From: an uncultured Eubacteriales bacterium
GTDB lineage: Bacteria; Bacillota; Clostridia; Oscillospirales; UMGS1783
Length of the DNA: 7,205 bases
Assembly: GCA_900555065.1 (NCBI GenBank)
Contig: USJY01000062.1
Coordinates: 1-7,205, forward strand
Direction of reading: 5' to 3'
Part shown: piece by piece, positions 1 through 5,052 of the stretch
Position numbering within the stretch: the first letter of the stretch is position 1
Layout of the letters: each line of letters starts with the position of its first letter
Notes under the pieces: generated by a model
What the model was told of the DNA's origin: nothing
What the model saw: only the letters and a program-made list of their open reading frames with translations
Database searches by the model: none
Translations under genes and position numbers: made by a program

Positions 1-1304
1 TCGCTTTGCGGGACGCGGGCACGTCCGTCGTCTCCCTGTTTGGCAAGGCGTGGGATATGCAGGTCGAGCGCGTGCTGGAGACCGATGTACAGGAGAACCT
101 GCGCATGATCGCAGACACCGTCGCCTATTTCAAGGCCCTTTCCAAAGAGGTTATATTCGATGCGGAACACTTTTTTGACGGCTACAGGGCAAATCCCGGC
201 TACGCGCTGGAAACCCTGCGCACCGCGGAGGCCGCGGGCGCGGACGTTGTCTGCCTGTGCGATACGAACGGCGGCGCCATGCCGGAGGAAATATTTGAGG
301 CTGCCCGTCGCGCCGTAGAGGTTTTGGGCTGCGCCGTGGGCGTGCACTGCCACAACGACGCGGGCGTCGCCGTCGCCGGCACCCTTGCAGCCGTACGCGC
401 CGGCGCGACCCATGTCCAGGGCACGTTTATCGGAATAGGCGAACGCTGCGGCAACGCCAACCTCAGCACCGTACTTGCAAATTTACAGCTGAAATACGGT
501 TACGAGTGCGTGCCCGCCGCCAACCTGCAGCGGCTGCGGCAAACGGCCCGGCTCATCGCCGAACGCACCAACGTGCGCCTCTCGCCGGGAATGCCGTATG
601 TCGGTTCGTCCGCCTTCGCCCACAAAGGCGGTATGCATATCGACGGCGTGGAGAAGTGCGCCGAAAGCTTTGAACACATCGACCCGGAACTTGTCGGGAA
701 CACCCGCAAACTGCTCACGAGCGAGATGGCGGGCCGCTCTACGATTGTGAACAAGATCCGCGTATTGGCGCCGGAGCTGGGGAAGGACTCAGACGAGATT
801 GAACGTATCGTCGCGCGGTTAAAGCAGCTGGAGTTCGAGGGCTACCAGTTCGAGGCGGCCGAGAGCAGCTTTGCGCTGATCGTACGCAAAATTCTGGGCC
901 GCTACCATCCCTTTTTCGAACTGGATCACTACCGTATCCTGGGCGAAAACGCGAAAGACGGCAGCCGGAACACCGGCGCGCTGATCAAGGTCAAGGTCGG
1001 CGACCGGACGGAGATCACCGCCGCCGAAGGCAACGGCCCCGTTCACGCGCTGGACTCCGCGCTGCGTAAGGCGCTGACCGTGTTCTATCCATCCCTGCGA
1101 AAAGTGCGTCTGACCGACTATAAAGTGCGCGTAATGGAGCCGAAGGACGGGACGGCGACCAAGGTCCGTGTCCTGATCGAATCGACCGACGGCGAACGCA
1201 TCTGGTCGACAGTCGGCGTGTCAACCGACATCATCGAGGCGTCATGGATCGCCCTGTGCGATTCAATCGAGTACAAGCTCACCCTGGACGAGGAGCGCGC
1301 ATAA
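1..1304 (+). CDS. cimA: Citramalate synthase (CimA), 5' end outside the window
   Basis: Citramalate synthase condenses acetyl-CoA with pyruvate to (R)-citramalate, the first step of the threonine-independent route to 2-oxobutanoate and isoleucine. It is a cytosolic, metal-dependent enzyme of the 2-isopropylmalate synthase/homocitrate synthase family. The reading frame is already open at base 3 and ends with TAA at 1302-1304, giving about 433 residues; family members are about 520-540, so roughly 90 N-terminal residues lie to the left. Visible signatures are TPVV/TSVV-FGK-type strand text near the start (SLFGKAWD), the metal-binding HCHND motif encoded at about 345-359, the GxGERxGNA motif at about 432-455, and AFAHKGGMHIDGV at about 609-647. 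The last 130 or so residues match the allosteric LeuA-dimer domain, ending with the conserved stretch around WIALCDSIEYKL. The histidine-glycine motif and the long C-terminal domain favour CimA over homocitrate synthase; a close paralogue of unknown acyl-CoA preference remains possible. A terminator lies about 75 bases downstream. Confidence -1.
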   Translation, partial: ALRDAGTSVVSLFGKAWDMQVERVLETDVQENLRMIADTVAYFKALSKEVIFDAEHFFDGYRANPGYALETLRTAEAAGADVVCLCDTNGGAMPEEIFEAARRAVEVLGCAVGVHCHNDAGVAVAGTLAAVRAGATHVQGTFIGIGERCGNANLSTVLANLQLKYGYECVPAANLQRLRQTARLIAERTNVRLSPGMPYVGSSAFAHKGGMHIDGVEKCAESFEHIDPELVGNTRKLLTSEMAGRSTIVNKIRVLAPELGKDSDEIERIVARLKQLEFEGYQFEAAESSFALIVRKILGRYHPFFELDHYRILGENAKDGSRNTGALIKVKVGDRTEITAAEGNGPVHALDSALRKALTVFYPSLRKVRLTDYKVRVMEPKDGTATKVRVLIESTDGERIWSTVGVSTDIIEASWIALCDSIEYKLTLDEERA

Positions 1305-1339
1305 GAGAGGTCGGCATAAGCACAAACATATGAGCGGAA

Positions 1340-1371
1340 AAAAACGCCATATTATAAAAACGCCATATTAT
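1340..1371. repeat. Perfect 16-bp tandem duplication
   Basis: The 16-base unit AAAAACGCCATATTAT occurs twice head to tail with no mismatch, at 1340-1355 and 1356-1371. It lies in the convergent intergenic region between the cimA stop codon and the two-way terminator. It is read directly from the sequence; no function is evident. Confidence -1.
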
Positions 1372-1372
1372 G

Positions 1373-1404
1373 TAAAAAGAACGGCCGCACAGCCGCTCTT
1401 TTTT
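1373..1404. terminator. Rho-independent terminator, probably two-way
   Basis: An 8-bp stem with one A-C mismatch (1378-1385 pairing with 1392-1399) encloses the loop CGCACA and is followed by T6 at 1399-1404. On the other strand the same stem is followed by the T-run that complements A5 at 1373-1377. It sits between the converging cimA and S1-domain genes, so it can end transcripts from both sides. It is 74 bases past the cimA stop and 155 bases past the S1 gene stop. Confidence -1.
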
Positions 1405-1414
1405 GTCAATGCTG

Positions 1415-1438
1415 CTGCGTCCGCGTAAGCGGGCGCAG
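1415..1438. other. Strong GC-rich hairpin with GTAA tetraloop
   Basis: Bases 1415-1424 pair with 1429-1438 over 10 bp, with one G-T pair in the plus-strand transcript, and the loop is GTAA, a GNRA-type tetraloop. No T-run follows on the plus strand, so it is not itself a classic terminator. On the minus strand it would lie in the 3' untranslated region of the S1-domain gene, just before the two-way terminator, where such stems can protect an mRNA end. That role is inference. Confidence -1.
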
Positions 1439-1519
1439 GATAAGGTCTCCACATGTATTCATTTGCAGGCAATCGGAAATGCATATGGCGCGCGCCGCAA
1501 ATACGCGTCGGGAGCAGTG

Positions 1520-1560
1520 GTCTCATACATACGGATTTGTCTCATCATACATACGGGTTT
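1520..1560. repeat. Imperfect tandem duplication (19 and 22 bp)
   Basis: Copy one (1520-1538) and copy two (1539-1560) abut. Both begin GTCTCAT and end ACATACGGRTTT; copy two carries an extra CAT in the middle and a single A-to-G change. Copy two overlaps the stop codon of the minus-strand S1-domain gene (1559-1561). It looks like a slippage duplication at the gene's 3' end. Confidence -1.
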
Positions 1561-2137
1561 AGAAAACGCTCTCTATTCTCCGGCTGCACTGATCCGGGGA
1601 ATACTGCCATCGGTCGATATGCCCGCCTGTGATAAAGTAGTGGAACGGCGCGGGTACGGCTTTTTCCGGGCTGGCATCAATAACCGAGAGCTTGACTTTC
1701 ATCTTCTCCGGAATAATATTTTTTATGTACACCGCCGCAGTATGCCCCTGCGTGAGCGTTTCGGAGGGCTCTGCCAGTCCCGCGAGGTTGGGCGTAAGCT
1801 CGATAAAGGTGCCATAACTCTCCACGCTGCGTATAATGCCCGAAACAGTCTGCCCCGGCGTAAACAGCGCCGCGTTTTCCTCCCAGGTCCCCAACAGCTC
1901 CTTGTGCGAGAGCGAGATGCGGCGCAGGTCGAAGTCGATTTCCTTGACAACGGCCAAAATCCCCTGTCCCACTGTAAACCGGTCGGCAGGGTGGGCGATA
2001 CGCGAGATGGAAATGTTGTCGATGGTAATCAGCGACGTGACCCCGCACCCGATATCCACAAAAGCGCCGAACGGCTCGAGATGCGTCACCCGATCACGTC
2101 GCCTGGAGACAGGTGGCTGAGGCAGTAGGAGAGGCAT
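1559..2137 (-). CDS. 3' half of the disrupted S1-domain gene (two S1 repeats)
   Basis: Homologous protein text begins only at RVTHLEP (about base 2092 going left); the roughly 15 residues before it after the ATG at 2137-2135 are out-of-frame reading of the first half. Two S1 repeats follow (about residues 17-80 and 92-155 of this frame), then the conserved C-terminal tail. The sequence AGGAGGA stands only one base before the ATG, too close for efficient initiation, and is explained by Gln-Glu-Glu codons of the other frame. Independent translation is therefore possible but weakly supported. Confidence -1.
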   Translation of the reverse strand: MPLLLPQPPVSRRRDRVTHLEPFGAFVDIGCGVTSLITIDNISISRIAHPADRFTVGQGILAVVKEIDFDLRRISLSHKELLGTWEENAALFTPGQTVSGIIRSVESYGTFIELTPNLAGLAEPSETLTQGHTAAVYIKNIIPEKMKVKLSVIDASPEKAVPAPFHYFITGGHIDRWQYSPDQCSRRIESVF

Positions 2138-2472
2138 TCCTCCTGTACCCGCGCGCGGGACAGAATAGGCACAATATCCTGTCCGTCCCTGGCAATGTCC
2201 ATAATGCGGAAAGCGACCGTTTTATTGACCCGCGAGATGATCGCAATTTCCCGCGCCGTTCCCTCCCGGATACCCATCGCCGCCTCCTTGCGGGGCATGA
2301 ACCCGGTAAACCCTCCCACCTGTACGAGCAGGTTGTGGTCTTTGTCGCATAGAATCGCGCGCCCTTCCAGGATGGTTCCCTGTATCATCGCCCGCTGCAG
2401 GTCGAGCTCGGTCCACTGCGCGGCGTCTTCCGTTTGCGCCGGCATGCGGCCTTCCGGTTTATAGACAGCCAT
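2086..2472 (-). CDS. 5' half of the disrupted S1-domain gene (N-terminal 128 residues)
   Basis: This frame carries the start codon and ribosome-binding site. Residues about 30-106 form the degenerate first S1-like unit, including TILEGRAILCD, VGGFTGFMPRKEA and ISRVNKTVAFRIMDI. The conserved linker with EECLSYCLSHLSPGDVI follows, then one glycine and a TGA stop. If translated alone it would give a truncated protein lacking both well-conserved S1 repeats, so stable function is doubtful. Confidence -1.
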   Translation of the reverse strand: MAVYKPEGRMPAQTEDAAQWTELDLQRAMIQGTILEGRAILCDKDHNLLVQVGGFTGFMPRKEAAMGIREGTAREIAIISRVNKTVAFRIMDIARDGQDIVPILSRARVQEECLSYCLSHLSPGDVIG

Positions 2473-2596
2473 GTTTTTGTCCTCCTTTGTCTTTTGCTAT
2501 ATAGATATGTGTCCGCGCCATGAAGTATTCCGGCTGCCTGTCGTAAAAAACGGTCTGAAATCGACAAAACATTCCATGAATTTTTGAAGAGGTATA

Positions 2597-2625
2597 TTGA
2601 TCTTGTAAAAAAAATATGCTATTAT
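2597..2625 (+). promoter_or_regulatory. Predicted sigma-A promoter of apbE
   Basis: TTGATC (2597-2602), a 17-base spacer and TATTAT (2620-2625) match the -35 and -10 boxes at 4/6 and 5/6. A TGC just before the -10 gives an extended -10 element. The surrounding DNA is A/T-rich compared with the genes. The start would fall near 2632, leaving about a 65-base leader. Confidence -1.
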
Positions 2626-2695
2626 CAAAAAGTAGGGAAGCAGAGCGCGTCTGCCGCCTGCAAGAGCTGAAATAGCCTTTTGGGAGTGTCGTATT

Positions 2696-3769
2696 TTGAA
2701 AGGGAGAAAAATATTTCGCGCAGTTGCCGTAAGCCTTGTGCTTATGGTTCTTTTTGCGTGTTGCGGATGCAGTGGTCTGCGGCAAGAGCGTTATTCCAGT
2801 TCCTTTTTCGATACGTTTGACACGCTTGTAACCGTCTATGGATACGCGAAGGACGCGACTGAGTTCAACGAATATATGGGGATTGCCCACAGCCGTTTCA
2901 TTGAACTGCATGAACTGTTTGATATTTACAATAATTATGAGGGCGTAAACAATATCAAGACCATCAACGACAACGCGGGCGTGGAACCGGTCAAGGTCAG
3001 CCGGGAGATCATAGACCTGCTTCTGGAGGCCAAGCGCCTGTATGCGGAAACAGGCGGCAAGGTAAACGTGGCTATGGGCTCCGTGCTAAGCATCTGGCAC
3101 GACTATCGCGAATCGGGTCTGGCAGAGCCGGAGCTTGCGGAGCTCCCGCCGTATGACATGCTGGAGCAGGCCGGTTTGCACACCGATCTCGACCAGGTGA
3201 TCATCGACGAGCAGACCGGCACCGTCTACATAGAAGACGCCCTGCTCCGTCTCGATGTGGGCGCCATAGCCAAGGGCTACGCCTGCCAGCTTGTGAAGCA
3301 GGAGCTGGTGGAGGCGGGGTTCGAGTCGTTCGTTATCAGCGCGGGCGGAAACGTGTGCACGTCGGGCGAGCCGGCGGAAGAAGGGCAGACTTCGTGGCTG
3401 ATCGGGATTCAGAACCCTGACACCCAGGCCGCCGCCGAGATTGTGGACACCATAGAGGTGCGGGACAAATCGGTCGTCACCGCGGGCGGTTATCAGCGCT
3501 ACTATACGGTAAACGGCGAGCGCTACCACCATATCATAGACGGGGACACGCTCATGCCCGCCAACTACTATGAGAGCGTCACAGTCATCGCGGATGATTC
3601 CGGCGTGGCCGATTTCCTGTCCACAACCCTGTTTCTGATGCCGCTCGACGAAGGCAAAGCGCTCGCCGGAGAAATGGGCGTAGACGCGATGTGGATTTTC
3701 AAGGACGGCACCTTCGACAATACCGACGGCTACCGGCAGTATTCCGCATACTATATGGCGAGCAGCTGA
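2696..3769 (+). CDS. apbE: FAD:protein FMN transferase, ApbE family lipoprotein
   Basis: ApbE transfers FMN from FAD to a threonine or serine of target proteins (such as RnfG/RnfD or extracellular FMN-binding domains) outside the membrane. The TTG start has GGGAG nine bases upstream; the next Met, residue 17, lies inside the signal sequence. A basic N-region (KGRKIFR) and a hydrophobic stretch end in a lipobox: LFAC with Cys22 fits best, Cys25 is the alternative. The catalytic domain then shows FDTFDT (38-43), LDVGAIAKGYA (186-196), SAGGNV (215-220), VVTAGGYQRYY (260-270), YHHIID (277-282) and ADDSGVADFLSTTLF (299-313). Asp306 and Thr310 match the Mg-binding DxxxT of family structures. The 357-residue length is typical and nothing essential is missing. 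It appears monocistronic: its own promoter lies upstream and the darA promoter follows. No acceptor protein is encoded in the window. Confidence -1.
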   Translation: MKGRKIFRAVAVSLVLMVLFACCGCSGLRQERYSSSFFDTFDTLVTVYGYAKDATEFNEYMGIAHSRFIELHELFDIYNNYEGVNNIKTINDNAGVEPVKVSREIIDLLLEAKRLYAETGGKVNVAMGSVLSIWHDYRESGLAEPELAELPPYDMLEQAGLHTDLDQVIIDEQTGTVYIEDALLRLDVGAIAKGYACQLVKQELVEAGFESFVISAGGNVCTSGEPAEEGQTSWLIGIQNPDTQAAAEIVDTIEVRDKSVVTAGGYQRYYTVNGERYHHIIDGDTLMPANYYESVTVIADDSGVADFLSTTLFLMPLDEGKALAGEMGVDAMWIFKDGTFDNTDGYRQYSAYYMASS

Positions 3770-3784
3770 GCGCATGAATTTGCT

Positions 3785-3813
3785 TTGACAATGCGCGAAT
3801 TTTGATGTATAAT
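3785..3813 (+). promoter_or_regulatory. Perfect-consensus sigma-A promoter of the darA operon
   Basis: TTGACA (3785-3790) and TATAAT (3808-3813) are both exact consensus boxes, separated by the optimal 17 bases. The predicted start is near 3820, 67 bases before darA. It begins only 15 bases after the apbE stop codon, making the downstream genes independent of apbE. A 6-bp inverted repeat flanks the -35 box, and another lies at the predicted start, which could be operators. Confidence -1.
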
Positions 3814-3838
3814 AGAAGCAGTATGAATCATATACTCT

Positions 3839-3863
3839 ACCGGCAACCGAATCGGCGGCCGGT
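3839..3863 (+). promoter_or_regulatory. Leader hairpin before darA
   Basis: ACCGGC (3839-3844) pairs with GCCGGT (3858-3863). Inside, CCG (3847-3849) pairs with CGG (3853-3855) across a 2x2 internal loop, with the three-base loop AAT. It ends 10 bases before the AGGAGG of darA. It could affect mRNA stability or translation, but no known riboswitch is recognised. Confidence -1.
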
Positions 3864-3873
3864 TGGAGCGGAC

Positions 3874-3879
3874 AGGAGG
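3874..3879 (+). promoter_or_regulatory. Ribosome-binding site fixing the GTG start of darA
   Basis: AGGAGG lies seven bases before GTG at 3887. This spacing, and the MKLVLAIV-type beginning shared with the family, rule out the upstream in-frame TTG at 3863. Confidence -1.
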
Positions 3880-3886
3880 AATATCT

Positions 3887-4210
3887 GTGAAACTGGTATT
3901 GGCAATTGTGAACTCGGACGACAGCGCCGACGTAATGCGCGCGCTGACGAAAGAGGGTATACAGGTCACCAAGCTTGCGACGACGGGCGGGTTCCTTATG
4001 GCTGGGAATACGACGTTTATGATTGGCACCGAGGAAGAAAAGGTAGACGGGATCCTGGAGATCATCCGTAAGTACAGCCACAAGCGGACGCAGGCGATGC
4101 CGGCGTCGACCGCCTATTCGGCGGGCATGTACGCGTCCTATCCAGTGGAGCTCACCGTTGGCGGCGCAACTGTGCTGGTGCTCAATGTCGAGCGCTTTGA
4201 GAAGGTCTGA
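3887..4210 (+). CDS. darA: Cyclic-di-AMP receptor, PII-like (DarA/PstA)
   Basis: DarA (PstA, YaaQ) is a trimeric PII-like cytosolic protein that binds cyclic di-AMP in Firmicutes; its downstream partner is not settled. The 107-residue product fits the family length of about 109. Hallmarks are the MKLVLAIVN start strand, TKLATTGGFL (28-37), GNTTFMIG (40-47) and YPVELTVGGATVLVL (85-99), in the order seen in Bacillus subtilis and Staphylococcus aureus. The large flexible loop between about residues 64 and 85 is serine- and alanine-rich with no conserved sequence. From memory of the S. aureus PstA ligand site, Arg26 and Gln108 contact the nucleotide; here the aligned positions appear to be Gln26 and Lys106, so binding may be altered. 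It is the first gene of the darA-holB-ricT operon, 11 bases before holB. Confidence -1.
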   Translation: MKLVLAIVNSDDSADVMRALTKEGIQVTKLATTGGFLMAGNTTFMIGTEEEKVDGILEIIRKYSHKRTQAMPASTAYSAGMYASYPVELTVGGATVLVLNVERFEKV

Positions 4211-4221
4211 GCGTTTCCCTT

Positions 4222-5052
4222 ATGCGAAAAGAGGAGATTTACGCGGGGATTGGGCGTATGTTCACAGCAGGCCGCGTTCCCCACGCAATATTTCTGGTTT
4301 CAGATGAACTCGACGCAGCGAGGGATATCGCTGCGTCGATTGTTTGTCGGGAGAAAACCTTTCCCGCCTGCGGCCGTTGCCCGGCCTGCATGAAGTCGCA
4401 GCGGCGCGTGCATCCGGACGTGCGCGTTATCGAGGCGGAGAAGGACACGATCACCGTCGAACAGGTCCGCCGCCTGCGCGCCGACGCATACGTCAAGCCC
4501 AACGACGGCGACGCCAGGGTCTTTATTATCCCCGGCGCGTCGAGGATGACGCCGCAGGCGCAGAACGCGTTGCTGAAAGTGCTGGAACAGCCGCCGGCGG
4601 GCGTGACGTTCTTGCTCTGCGACCGCCGTGCCGACGGAATATTGGAGACTCTTCGCTCCCGGCTTGTAACCTTTTCGTTCACGGAGGCTTCCGAGCCGGA
4701 CGGCGGCGGGTTCGACCGCGCCGCGCCGCTGCTGGAGGCCGCCGTCCGCGGGCAGGCGCACGGCGTGTACGAAGCGGCGGCCGCCGCATGCAAAACGCGC
4801 GAACAGGCGGTTGTATTCTGGGAGAGCCTGCTGCGCGCGCTGCGGGATCTGATGCTGCTGCGCGAAGCGCCCGGCCGTGTCGCGGTGGCCGCGCCGGCGC
4901 AGGCGCGCGAGCTCGCGCGCAGCTTCGGCACCGGCGCGCTCATAAAAATGTACGATTTGGCGCAGGCCGCTTTGATAAGTGTGGAAAATGCGGGCAATAT
5001 AGGATTGGCAACCGCCGCGTTTGCGGCAGGTATACAGGAGGAGTTATTTTGA
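4222..5052 (+). CDS. holB: DNA polymerase III delta' subunit
   Basis: Delta' is a stator-like subunit of the clamp loader that places the sliding clamp on DNA. The 276-residue protein shows RVPHAIFLV (18-26), the zinc module Cys42-x7-Cys50-x2-Cys53-x2-Cys56, HPD (64-66), QNALLKVLEQPP (114-125) and RSRL (145-148), where the family usually has an SRC motif carrying the arginine finger. The P-loop expected after HAIFLV is replaced by SDELDAARDIA, with no GxxGxGK. ATP binding is therefore unlikely, as in other non-hydrolysing delta' subunits. At 276 residues it is shorter than many homologues, through a compact C-terminal collar domain. The ATG at 4222 has only a weak, distant GAAGG upstream (4201-4205), so translation may be coupled to darA; Met13 at 4258 is a less likely start. 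Its stop overlaps the ricT start by four bases. Confidence -1.
   Translation: MRKEEIYAGIGRMFTAGRVPHAIFLVSDELDAARDIAASIVCREKTFPACGRCPACMKSQRRVHPDVRVIEAEKDTITVEQVRRLRADAYVKPNDGDARVFIIPGASRMTPQAQNALLKVLEQPPAGVTFLLCDRRADGILETLRSRLVTFSFTEASEPDGGGFDRAAPLLEAAVRGQAHGVYEAAAAACKTREQAVVFWESLLRALRDLMLLREAPGRVAVAAPAQARELARSFGTGALIKMYDLAQAALISVENAGNIGLATAAFAAGIQEELF
5036..5041 (+). promoter_or_regulatory. Ribosome-binding site fixing the TTG start of ricT
   Basis: AGGAGG inside the end of holB lies seven bases before TTG at 5049. The TTG overlaps the holB stop as TTGA, an arrangement that suggests translational coupling. Confidence -1.

Larger units (their letters stand above)
1559..2472 (-). pseudogene. 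S1-domain RNA-binding protein (ribosomal protein S1-like), frameshifted
   Basis: Taken together the two reading frames spell one S1-type RNA-binding protein of about 300 residues, usually annotated in Clostridia as a short '30S ribosomal protein S1'. Family knowledge suggests RNA or ribosome binding in the cytoplasm; the exact role is not established. A degenerate N-terminal S1 fold is followed by two clearer S1 repeats: one from VTHLEPFGAFVDIG, the other from VSGIIRSVESYGTFIEL. The conserved tail ends in HIDRWQYSPDQC and RRIESVF. The ATG at 2472 has GGAGG eight bases upstream (2481-2485 on the plus strand). The frames join badly near 2089-2092. The first stops with TGA at 2088-2086 just after GDVIG, while the homologous text resumes one frame back at RVTHLEPFG. 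By memory of related proteins, GDVI should be followed by two residues and then RVTHLEP, so about 7 bases are missing. Either the gene is broken, or the assembly has an error, or frameshifting rescues it. No slippery heptamer is visible. Confidence -1.

Noticed and set aside
2086..2100. Programmed -1 frameshifting in the S1-domain gene
   Set aside because: There is no slippery heptamer or obvious downstream pseudoknot, and the joined product would still lack two residues of the conserved linker. A deletion or assembly error is simpler.
1403..2128. A 241-codon plus-strand frame between the terminator and the S1 gene
   Set aside because: It is antisense to the S1-domain protein, starts inside the terminator T-run and has no SD sequence; its composition is that of a shadow frame.
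3863..3886. Upstream TTG start for darA
   Set aside because: It would put the AGGAGG inside the gene and add eight residues absent from the family; the GTG at 3887 is correctly spaced.
3086..4081. A 331-codon minus-strand frame across apbE and darA
   Set aside because: It is antisense to apbE and darA, crosses the perfect darA promoter, and shows no recognisable protein features.
4344..5048. A much longer N-terminus for ricT, reading across holB
   Set aside because: The upstream portion is arginine-rich out-of-frame text of holB. A strong AGGAGG and a TTG at 5049 fit the family start.
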